Source: Hypericum androsaemum (Eukaryota; Streptophyta; Magnoliopsida; Malpighiales; Hypericaceae). Taken from it: DNA of 64,000 nucleotides. Every line of letters begins with the position of its first letter. Positions within the stretch are counted from its first letter, which is position 1. The notes under the pieces were generated by a model, which made no database searches, was not told where the DNA came from, and worked only from the letters and a program-made list of their open reading frames with translations. Shown here piece after piece: positions 55,248-64,000 of the stretch. The stretch is from assembly GCA_963995505.1 (NCBI GenBank), contig OZ023191.1:126501-190500 (forward strand), read 5' to 3'. A program made the translations under genes and the position numbers.

Positions 55248-56267
55248 GGGCCTGTTTGTTGAAAAAGATTGAGGTAATAGACGGAAGATTAGGAGTAGAT
55301 TAGCAATTTACTTGTTTGGTAAATTGAGTAGATTGCAATCTATTAGTAGATTAGGAATAGTTTTGGTTGGTTGTTTTTTTTATAAAGTTAATTAATTTTT
55401 TGACTAATATAGATTTTATTTGAGAGGCTAATTACCGAGGAAGGCTCATTATTTATTTTGCTTATGAATTATTATAAAACTTAAAGATTCTATTTAACTA
55501 AAAAAATTTAAGAGATTTTTTTCTAAAATTTTTAGGTTGGTTCGTTTAAATTTTATGAGATTTTCGTTTAGTAGATTTTCTATTAAACTTAAAGATTTTT
55601 TAAATTTGAAGAGATTTTGTTTTACCTCCCATATATTTTATTTTGCTTGATAATTATTTGAAAAATTAAAGATTCAATTTAACAAACAAAATTTAAAAGA
55701 TATCCTTTAAACTACTTCTTCAAAACTGATTTTTTATATAAATATTTTAAATTAGATTTAAGTTGAGATTTTTTGCATTCTAAAAATTATTATTTCTTTC
55801 ACTATATAAATACTAATAGATTAATTTGATGTAATCGTAAGAATTAGAATAAATGATCGTTCAATGATCTTTTAAATATTGTAATAAATATTAATGTATC
55901 TACTTTAATGAATTATATGGTATTGTTATTCTTATTCTAGTTTCGTGAATCTTTACTAAGTAGTTGTTTAATATATGTTTGATTTTATTTTCATGATTTT
56001 AATTATATTATATTTATAAAAAATTAAATTTAAATATAATTAAGTTTATCTTAATTTATTAGTATTTAAGTTAATTAAATAATATAGGTTATTTTATTTA
56101 AGTTTAACCAAACATGTATAATAATGTACTAAATTCAATCTGCAATTTGCTAGTTGATTTTACCAAACAGTTTGTCCAATTTGCTATCTGCTATCTGCTA
56201 AAATGAATCTGCTATCTGTTTTCTGTTATCTGCTATTTGCTCTGAATCTATTTCGCCAAACAGGGCC
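55248..56267. mobile_element. Non-autonomous DNA transposon with GGGCCTGTTTG-type ends
   Basis: The left end GGGCCTGTTTGTTG and the right end read inward GGCCCTGTTTGGCG are short inverted repeats of a type common on plant MITEs. Subterminal segments (TTTGGTAAATTGAGTAG at the left, TTTTACCAAACAGTTTG at the right) are also inverted. The 1-kb interior is very AT-rich and has no reading frame. TGT sits on both outer flanks but is too short to prove a target duplication, so the superfamily (hAT or PIF-like) is open. Confidence 0.62.
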
Positions 56268-56329
56268 TGTGTCTTATCGTGACAACTAATCTCTTAATTT
56301 TTACCATCCGTGAAATTTTTTAGTGGATG

Positions 56330-56596
56330 TGTAATGTTCTTGATAGGATTTGGGGAAAAATCAAGAACGAGAGAGAGAGAAAGTAGAAGAATTGATAGAG
56401 GAGAGAGAGAGAGAGAGAGAGAGAACGGGACGATTACCCGCTTTTAGGAGGAAAAGAATATTGTTTGTACAATTATCAGAGTGATCCCATCTACTTCTAT
56501 CCTACCTATTTATAGCCCCTTAGGTCGGTGTAAGTCCAAAGTACAGTTTAGTCACTACCAATCATCAATGCTACAGTTAAGTCTCATCTCATAACA
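56330..56596 (-). repeat. 3' LTR of the chromovirus
   Basis: 267 bp, nearly identical to 61379-61635; the main difference is the length of a GA microsatellite (about 56400-56425). On the minus strand it starts TGTTATGAGATG and ends ATTACA-type CA. Confidence 0.93.
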
Positions 56597-56659
56597 GCCT
56601 CCTCTGTTAGCAACCTTGTCCTCAAGGTTGTATCTGCAACAGCAATCATCTTCAACACT

Positions 56660-57960
56660 TCAACAATCAAACTCAGGAAACTTGTTCTTTAAGTCTGAAA
56701 TCTTTTTCCAAGTTGCCTCATCATCAGTTAAATTGGTCCAAGTCACAAGCACTTGTTGGATCTCCTTTCCCTTCTGCTGCAACTTTTTAGTAGCCAACAC
56801 CTTCGAGGGAGAAACTTGTACACAACCATCATTAGCTATAGTAAGGAGAGAAGGCATAGTAGAAGCATCTGGTGGCAATCCTTTCTTCAATAAAGAGACA
56901 TGGAAGACAGGGTGGATAGCACTTCCCATAGGCAACTCCAGCTTATAAGAAACCTGACCAAATTTCTGTAAAATTTGAAAAGGTCCATAGAACTTAGCTG
57001 AGAGCTTCAAGTTCCTGCGAACAGCCACAAATATTTGCCTATACGGCTGTAATTTCAAATATACCCAATCACCAACTTGAAACTCACGTTCAGATCTCTT
57101 TCTATGCGTCTGTACCTTCATTCTCCGCTGAGCTGCAGTTAAGTTTTCAGCCATAACCTTCAACACCTTAGCTCTATCAAGCAAAAATTCATCCACGGAA
57201 GTAACCATACTCTGTTGCACTCGCAACCCTGAAAATTCAGCTGGTGTATATCCATATAGAGCCTCAAAGGGAGTCATCTTAAGAGACTGGTGGTAATTTG
57301 TATTATACCACAACTCAGCTAAAGTAATCCAGTTTGCCCAATCTCGTGGTTTATCAAAACAGAAACATCTTAGATAAGTCTCCAAACACCTATTCACACG
57401 CTCAGTCTATGCATCTGATTGCGGATGGTAAGCCGTACTCAGATTCACTCTAATTCCCATCAACTTAAAAAGTTCTTGCCAAACTTTACTTGTAAAAACC
57501 TTATCTCTATCGCAAACCATACTGATAGGCAACCCATGCAACTTACACACCCCATCAAGCAAAGATCTAGCAATCTGTAAAGCCGAGTATGGATGAGACA
57601 GGGGAGAAAATGAGCAAACTTTGTGAACCTGTCAACAACCACAAGGATAGTGTCTTTTTTTCTGATTTTGGCAATCCCTCCACAAAATCTAAAGATATGT
57701 CCTGCCAAGCTCCTGTTGGAATTGGAAGAGGTTGAAGCAGTCCAGGTGAAGCCACACTTTTAGACTTACATTGCTTACAGATTGAACACTGATCCACCAC
57801 TTTTTGAACATCTCTTTTCACCCCAGACCAATGGAAAAGTTTCTTGATTCTTTGATAACTTCCATTGATTCCAGAATGTCTACCAAATGCAGAGTTATGC
57901 ATCTCCTCCATCAATTGTTTCCGCAATTCCCCTGCACCTCCATTCACAAATCTGTCTTTC
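56660..57960 (-). pseudogene. Chromovirus integrase and chromodomain, frameshifted
   Basis: The zinc-binding region (HNSAFGRHSGINGSYQRIK, then CSICKQCK) is at about 57,770-57,900. The first catalytic Asp lies in ISLDFVEGLP. The frame changes near 57,670, and again before 57,397. The last frame, 56660-57397 (245 codons), holds DWANWITLAELWYN, the GPF-type module (FYGPFQILQKFG) and a C-terminal chromodomain (QQVLVTWTNLTDDEATW), which is thought to guide insertion into heterochromatin. The middle of the catalytic core is the most damaged part. Confidence 0.85.
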
Positions 57961-58079
57961 TACTTCAATAACCCATCTTGCAACTTGTAATCAGATTGAC
58001 TGGAAGAATCAATCAATAATGAAGCTTGTAGTTGCTTAATCTCTTCATCTCTTTCATATGATTCTAAAATCTCAGCTAA

Positions 58080-59245
58080 TCAATGGGGTTGGATAACAGA
58101 GATCGCATTACACTCCTCCATCAGCAATGCAGTGTTCTCTACTCCTTCAAGCCCTTCACTAGGAACATATTTTCTTAGTAGAGCATCGGCTACAATATTC
58201 TCTCTACCCTTTCTGTAGCAGATTGAGAAGTCTAGACCCATCAACTTAGACACCGCCTTCCTCTGCAATGATGTGTTAATCTTTTGCTCTAACAGATATT
58301 TAATGCTAGATTGGTCTGTTTGATGGTAAAATGACCATTTTCCAGATAAGGTCGCCACTTGTTTATGGCTATAAGCACGGTTAACAATTTCTTCTCATAC
58401 ACAGACCTTCCCGCATTTCTCGGACCAAAAGCATGGCTGATAAAAGCCAATGGCCTACCCTCCTGCATCAAAACTGCACTAATAGAAAACTGACTGGCAT
58501 CAGTTTCAACTATAAATTCCTTTGTAAAGTCAGGCAATGCTAGAACTGAAGCTTCCACCATAGCTCTTTTCAAAGTCTGAAATGCAGATTCTGCCTTCTC
58601 AGACCAAGCAAATGCATTCTTTTTCAACAAGTCAAATAAAGGTCTGCATATCATACCATAGTTTTGAATAAACTTCCTATAGTACCCTGTCATGCCCAAG
58701 AACTTCCTCAAATCAGATACAGTTCTTGGAGATTTCCAACTTACCATCACCTCAATCTTCCTTTGATTGGTTTGCACACCAGCACTAGAGATCACATGGC
58801 CAAGGTATTCAACTTCTTCTGCTCCAAAAGCACACTTACTCCTCTTGGCGAAGAACTGTTGTTCTCTGAAGATATTTAATGTAACTCTGAGATGTTGCAA
58901 GTGGTCCTCCATCGACTTGATGTACACTAAAATATCATCAAAAAACACAAGGATAAAGTTCCTCAAATGATCTCCAAAAACTGAATTCATTAAAGCCTGG
59001 AAACTTGCTGGCGCATTAGTGAGGCCGAATGGCATCACTTTGAATTTGAAATGACCATGATGAGTCCTAAAGGCTATCTTAGGGATGTCCTCCTCCCTCA
59101 TTCTGATCTGGTGATAACCTGATCTTAAGTCTAGCTTCGAAAATACTTGTGCTCCATTAAGCTCATCGAGTAAATCATCAATCATTGGGATTGGAAACTT
59201 ATTCTTCACAGTGAGATTATTCAATTGCCTATAATCAATGCACAT
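58080..59245 (-). pseudogene. Chromovirus reverse transcriptase / RNase H
   Basis: The frame from 59245 to 58289 (318 codons) includes DYRQLNNLTVKNKFPIP, MPFGLTNAPASFQ and the active site FFDDILVY (near 58,930), then FIVETDASQFSISAVL opening RNase H. The reading moves to another frame near 58,340 and continues to 58,080 (QTDQSSIKYLLEQKINT, ENIVADALLRKY). A single-base change near 59,260 separates it from the upstream protease frame. Confidence 0.88.
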
Positions 59246-59249
59246 TCTC

Positions 59250-61266
59250 CAAGTGCCCTCTTTCTTTTAACCAATAAAATATGTGAGACCAATGGACTCT
59301 TACTGGGTTGAATAAAATCTGACTCCAACAAAGACTTCACTTGCTGCTCAATCTCTATTTTTTGATAATAAGAATATTTGTAGGGCCTTATACTAATAGG
59401 TTGAGAGCCTAGTTTTAACAAAATTTCATGGTCATGAACCCTAGGTGGTGGTAAATAAGAAGGCTCTGCAAATACATCAGCAAATTCCTCCAACAACTTC
59501 TACAAACCCAAGTCCATTTCCTCATCCCTGATCTTAGCTTCCAATTTTGGAAGTTGTTCCTCTTCCACCACCCAAAAAATTTCCTCTATGCCACTGCCTG
59601 AAGTCTTATTACAAGATTTTTGAATCTGGGAACATTCCATCAGAGAAATTGAAGCTGAATTAGCCACTGATTGATTGACACGCATAGTATTCAACTCTTC
59701 CTTGGACATTCCCTTTAATATAGTCAACTTTCCATTCCTCCTAAGAGTTGCTTGCATCTGCCAAAAATCAAATTCTACAGAAGTTCCAGGTCTGTCCCCC
59801 TTCATCCAATCCGTGCCCAACACCATATCATATCCAGCCAACCTCAACAACCTTAAGTCACTTTTGAACTGTTGGCCACCCATCTCCCATTGATAATCTT
59901 TACAATGTTCATTACTGGTCATCCTATCGCCATTAGCCACAGTTATAACCACTGGTGGAATGGTCTCTGACTTAAGTCCTAAAGATTGCACCACAGCACT
60001 ATCAACAAAACTAAAGGTGCTGCCTGAATCCAATAACACTAACAATAGTTTTTGCTTCACATTGCCCATAATCTTCAATGTTCTACTTCCTCCATCCTTA
60101 TCCACTGCTTCTACAGCTTGTAATGATATAATTGCAGACCCTGCTCTCAATTCCTCCTCCTCATCCTCTGTCTCATTTAACTCCACCTCGTCTTCTTCCA
60201 TCAAATTCAATGCGGACTTCTTAACATCAAAACACACATGTTCCCTAAACCACTTCACACCACACTTGTAGCAGTTGGGATTCTTATTAAAGCTCCTACC
60301 ATTGCTTCCCATACTACTAGTTGTACTACTAGCATTCGAACTTCCACTTCCTCTACTGAAGTTATCCAACTTATGATTGCTAGTAGTAGCACTACTACTA
60401 GAATGATTCACTCCGCCACTACCCTTATATCCATGCCTATTCTTGAATAGAGCGTGTATTACAGATTCATGCAATCTTGCCAATCGTACTGCATCAGACA
60501 ATGTTAAAGGGCTAGCTGTCCTCACTATGGACTGAATATCCTCAGCCAACCCAGCCATGAAGCTAGATGAGAAATATCTGTCTGTCAAATGCCTATTTTC
60601 TATCAACATCAAACTCTTTAATTCCTCAAATCTGGTGATATACTCCTCCACACTACCCGTTTATTTCAATTGGTTAAACTCCTTCACCAAACATTCATAC
60701 CCCTGATTACCAAACCTGCAATGTAAAGCTTCAACAAACTCTGTCCATCGTGCTTCCTCATGATCCAATGACCACGAAAGATACCAAGTATCTGCCTTAT
60801 CCTCCAGATATACAGAGCAAAGTCCCACTTTTCTGTTCTTAGGTACGTGATTCAACATAAAGAACTTCTCACATCTCATAACCCATCCCTTAGGATTAAC
60901 ACCTACAAACACAGGAATGTCAAGCTTCGGTAATGAGAAATGTACCTGATGGTTCTCAAGAACACGTTCTTGAGGCATAGGCGAAGGCGCTTCCCTATTT
61001 TGCGGCACTTTGTCTCCTTCCGTTGGTTAGGTAAATGAATTGCGGCCATTTCTCGAGCTGCTTCCTTCGCTCCTTGCCCTTGGAAAATCTGGAGGTGTCG
61101 GCAACAGAGGGGTACTGCGGTCCTCGTCGACCTCCCTTCCTTTCCCCTTGTTGATGTTCTTGAAACCCTCGGCTAATTTGTGACGCATCATCTCCATTAA
61201 CGATTCTATCCCTTCGAATCGCATCCTCGTCTCACTGTGGAACTCGTCGCAGCTCCTCGGTTTCAC
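59250..61266 (-). pseudogene. Chromovirus gag and protease, with in-frame stops
   Basis: One frame runs from an ATG at 61266 to about 59,250 but is cut by stops at 61027-61029, 60661-60663 and 59500-59502. The N-terminal segment is coiled-coil-like (SETRMRFEGIESLMEMM). The capsid region follows (KLDIPVFVGVNPKGWVMRCE), then a zinc knuckle CYKCGVKWFREHVC near 60,250, an acidic linker, and the aspartic protease motif LLDSGSTFSFVD near 60,030. The start of reverse transcriptase is reached (PYKYSYYQKIEIEQQVKSLL). Confidence 0.86.
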
Positions 61267-61378
61267 GTCGTTATTGCCCTAAATTTGTCTCCTCCAATGC
61301 CTTGATTTGATTGTTCGAACGAGTCATTTTAGGCATTTAATAACAATTTCTGAGAATCGGCTTGCTCTGATACCAATT

Positions 61379-61635
61379 TGTAATATTCTTGATAGGATTT
61401 GGGGAAAAATCAAGAACAAGAGAGAGAAAGTAGAAGAATTGATAGAGAAGAGAGAGAGAGAGAACGGGACGGTTACCCGCTTTTAGGAGGAAAAGAATAT
61501 TGTTTGTACAATTATCAGAGTGATCCCATCTACTTCTATCCTACCTATTTATAGCCCCTTAGGGCGGTGTAAGTCCAAAGTACAGTTTAGTCACTACCAA
61601 TCATCAATGCTACAATTAAGTCCCATCTCATAACA
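61379..61635 (-). repeat. 5' LTR of the chromovirus
   Basis: 257 bp. The TATA box CTATAAATAGG (complement near 61546-61556) is preserved. It is followed on the minus strand by the primer-binding site. Confidence 0.93.
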
Positions 61636-61640
61636 GGATG

Positions 61641-62139
61641 ATGCGTGCTTTCTAGGATTTACCCCGTTGACTACCTCAAGTATCTTTATGTTCAAATTTA
61701 TAAATAAGTTTATGAAAAAACTAAAATAATGTACAAAAATCTCAAAATTGACCCATAAAGATACACTAAGTTAGCATAAATTATTGTCGGTCGTTGTGCA
61801 TCCTTCAATCTACAATCCATCAAACCAGACAGATAGATAAGTAAGTATTACAACTCATGGCATGGAGACGAGAAGCATATAATTCACGCAATTTTTTGAA
61901 AAAATTAATACAGAGGCTGTGATTTAATACGTAGCTCGCTAAAACACAACAGCTACGGTTGCTATATAGTTATTTCAACTATTGCAAAATGCAAAAGTTA
62001 CTTGCATTTGGTGAAGCAGTACCCCAAATACATGCTGATAAAATAGAATGGATAGTACTATCTTACTCAAATTTGGACCATTGATTTTTAATCTGAATGG
62101 TTAAAATTACACGTGTGTAGCCTTTTAATTATTTACCCA
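61641..62139. other. Intergenic DNA
   Basis: 500 bp of AT-rich sequence with no gene or repeat that I can recognise. Confidence 0.4.
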
Positions 62140-63106
62140 ATCTCATATTGGAAAGTGCAACAAAAATTTCCTAGTTTATAAGGAGACTTTTCTTATTGAC
62201 TAGAAAATAAGTTGACCACCTGGATAGCCAACTCGGACCGCGGCGAGGATGGTGCGTAGCACCATTCGAGCACGAGTACGCGCTCGCGCACGCGCACGTA
62301 CGTGTGCGCATGGCACATTGGACGCAGGTCGCAATGGGCACTTTATGGTGCACTTGGCACTTCGCACGTGCGCATCGTCTGGAAGAGCCTTAAAGTTTTA
62401 CCGAGAGGCAGAAGGGCTGGAACATCCCGGAGGCTTCCAGACAGCCGAAGGATTGCGAGACTCCTCGCGAAGGAGTGCGAGCGAAGACCTCTACTTAGAT
62501 GTCCACCGAAGGGACACGAGCGAAGGGCTGTCTGCCGAAGGATTCCAGGATGCCTCCGAAGAGCCATAAGCGCAGCCAGTCAGCCTGCTGGCCTAACGAA
62601 CGTGTCTCCTCGGCGTTGCTTCGTGCTCCTTCAGAAGTGCCTGCCTCCACTCCATCCAGCGCCTATAAATAGACCCCTCCTCCTCATTTGCATCTCATCC
62701 CACAACTCATTCCATAAGCATTCGTTAGCAATAGTTGTTCTTCTCTCCCTCTCTCAAAAAAATTCTGATATTCGGACGGTTTGCCTGAAGCTTCGATGGT
62801 CGTTATGCTACGAACTCAGAAGCAGCCTAGTCGTTGTATCTTGGGAACGATTGCCGTAGCCCGTAAGTACTGAATATTGGGTAATCTCGTCTTACGGAGA
62901 AAGAGTCCAACTCTTGTCTCGACTATACCAGATCCTAATCAAGTACACCACCTCTGACAATCAACAATCGTAAGACAAAATTAGTGTACTTGAAGATGGC
63001 ATCATCAAGCTCCGCACCAACACTAGTGCTAGCAGTCTCGGGAACTGTCCACGCTGAAAGGCTGGCCAAGTTCAACGGTACCGAGTTCAAGAGGTGGCAA
63101 CTGTAT
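62140..63106 (+). mobile_element. 5' end of a Ty1/copia element: LTR, leader and gag start
   Basis: The sequence has the build of a plant copia LTR plus leader: a promoter TATA box CCTATAAATAGACC at about 62660, a CT-rich initiator region, and a leader ending just before a gag ATG at 62996. The left LTR limit is not certain (no TG with a matching flank found) and no clean primer site was recognised. A CpG-dense segment lies at 62220-62320. The open frames across 62249-62859 overlap each other and are not genes. The element is interrupted by the satellite to its right. Confidence 0.6.
62996..63100 (+). pseudogene. Copia gag N-terminus, truncated by satellite DNA
   Basis: 35 codons from ATG: MASSSSAPTLVLA, then AERLAKFNGTEFKRWQ, the conserved start of copia gag. 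Immediately after RWQ the sequence changes to the decamer repeat and a stop follows at 63119-63121. Confidence 0.75.
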
Positions 63107-64000
63107 TTTCATGCATTTTAAGCCTTTTTATGCCTTTTCTTGCATTTTTATGCCTTTTCTTGCCTTTTCTTGCCTTTTCATGCCTTTTCTTTCCTTTTCT
63201 TGCCTTTTATACCTTTTCATGCCTTTTTATGACTTTTCTTGCCTTTTAATGCCTTTTCATGACTTTTCTTGCCTTTTCATGCCTTTTCATGCATTTTCTT
63301 GCCTTTTTTTGCCTTTTCTTGCCTTTTCATGACTTTTCTTGCCTTTTCATGCCTTTTCATGCCTTTTCTTGCCTTTTCATGCCTTTTCTTTCCTTTTCTT
63401 GCCTTTTCAAGCCTTTTCTTGCCTTTTCATGCCTTTTCTTTCCTTTTCTTGCCTTTCATGCCTTTTCTTGCCTTTTCATGCCTTTTCTTTCCTTTTCTTG
63501 CCTTTTCATGCCTTTTCTTTCCTTTTCTTGCCTTTTCATGCCTTTTCATGCCTTTTCATGACTTTTCTTGCCTTTTCATGCCTTTTCTTTCCTTTTCTTG
63601 CCTTTTCATGCCTTTTCTTGCCTTTTCTTGCATTTTCATACCTTTTCTTGCCTTTTCATGCCTTTTCTTGCCTTTTCATTCCTTTTCTTTCCTTTTCTTG
63701 CCTTTTCATGCATTTTCATGCCTTTTCATGCCTTTTCATCATTTTTCATGCCTTTTCATGACTTTTCATGCCTATTCATGCCTTTTCTTGCCTTTTCATG
63801 CCTTTTCTTGCCTTTCCTTGCCATTTCTTGATTTTTCATGCATTTTCTTGCCTTTTCATCATTTTTCATGCCTTTTCATGACTTTTCATGCCTATTCATG
63901 CCTTTTCATGACTTTTATTGCTTTTTCATGCCCTTTCTTGCCTTTTCATGCCCTTTCTTGCCTTTTCTTGCCTTTTCATGCCTTTTCTTGCCTTTTCATG
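63107..64000. repeat. Decamer satellite / minisatellite array, continuing past the window
   Basis: About 890 bp of 10-bp units. The commonest are ATGCCTTTTC and TTGCCTTTTC, with variants TTTCCTTTTC, ATGACTTTTC and ATGCATTTTC. A few units of 9 or 11 bp shift the register. Plus-strand G content is low and pyrimidines dominate. Long open frames rich in Phe, Pro, His and Ala-Phe-Ser result from the repeat and are not coding. The right end lies outside the window. Confidence 0.95.

Larger units (their letters stand above)
56330..61635 (-). mobile_element. Reina-like chromovirus (Ty3/gypsy) with intact ends, coding region broken
   Basis: Complete structure on the minus strand: 5' LTR 61379-61635, tRNA-iMet primer site TTGGTATCAGAGC (complement of 61364-61376), gag, protease, reverse transcriptase, RNase H, integrase with chromodomain, polypurine tract CAGAGGAGGC, and 3' LTR 56330-56596. 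The target duplication GGATG is perfect (56325-56329 and 61636-61640). The short LTRs, single polyprotein layout and C-terminal chromodomain point to the Reina clade. At least four frame changes and several stops disable it. Confidence 0.9.

Noticed and set aside
62249..62859. Two overlapping Arg-rich open frames
   Set aside because: They fall within a copia LTR with its own TATA box; the Arg content follows from CpG-rich repeats.
63111..63831. Four long overlapping open frames of Phe/Pro/His/Ser
   Set aside because: They are translations of a 10-bp repeat with almost no purines, so all three frames stay open. No domain and no codon bias.
63107..64000. CRISPR-like array
   Set aside because: Units are 10 bp and contiguous, with no unique spacers, and the DNA is plant nuclear.

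Overview
The window is nuclear DNA of a eudicot flowering plant. The evidence is intron-rich genes with GT-AG (and two GC-AG) introns, genes for chloroplast proteins carrying transit peptides, plant-only families (TST sugar transporters, MLO, ATL RING-H2, OEP21, MCD1, group-6 LEA), plant-type Athila and chromovirus LTR retrotransposons, tRNA-derived SINEs and MITEs. The species cannot be told from the sequence alone.

Layout. 1-2.1 kb: 5' end of a LEA_6 (LEA18-type) gene running off the left edge on the minus strand, its promoter, and anonymous DNA. 2.1-4.8 kb: a 2.68-kb solo LTR with a perfect 5-bp target duplication. 5.4-19.4 kb: a gutted Ty1/copia element (TSD GTGAT) that was itself hit by a 12-kb Athila-type Ty3/gypsy element. 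19.4-20.4 kb: a long-terminal-inverted-repeat DNA element. 21.0-54.4 kb: a gene island with eight protein genes and one tRNA gene: TST1 (+), MCD1 (-), tRNA-Trp (+), ATL80 (-), OEP21 (-), OST1/ribophorin I (+), FKBP18 (-), an MLO gene (-) and a DHHC S-acyltransferase gene (-). SINEs, hAT-like MITEs and a small patch of decayed retrotransposons (31.4-35.3 kb) lie between them. 55.2-64 kb: a 1-kb non-autonomous DNA element, a complete but frameshifted Reina-like chromovirus (minus strand, TSD GGATG), and the 5' end of another copia element whose gag runs into a 10-bp-period satellite that continues past the window edge.

All eight island genes could be assembled into full open reading frames by exon-by-exon translation, and none shows a disabling lesion. 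Several serve the plastid: MCD1 (inner envelope, division-site placement), OEP21 (outer envelope anion channel) and FKBP18 (thylakoid lumen, Tat-type signal). TST1 works at the vacuolar membrane, OST1 in the ER, MLO at the plasma membrane, and the S-acyltransferase and ATL80 at endomembranes. From memory, the order TST1-MCD1-ATL80-OEP21-FKBP18 matches the Arabidopsis block At1g20840-At1g20810, which supports the ortholog calls; OST1 would be an addition relative to that block.

The retrotransposons carry the most unusual small-scale structure. The Athila-type element has a hairpin plus polypurine-tract module present twice, 1.4 kb apart, with different stem sequences but preserved pairing. Its third ORF, in the envelope position, is broken by four stops. 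All exon coordinates are my own reading by translation and splice-site inspection; no alignment was run.
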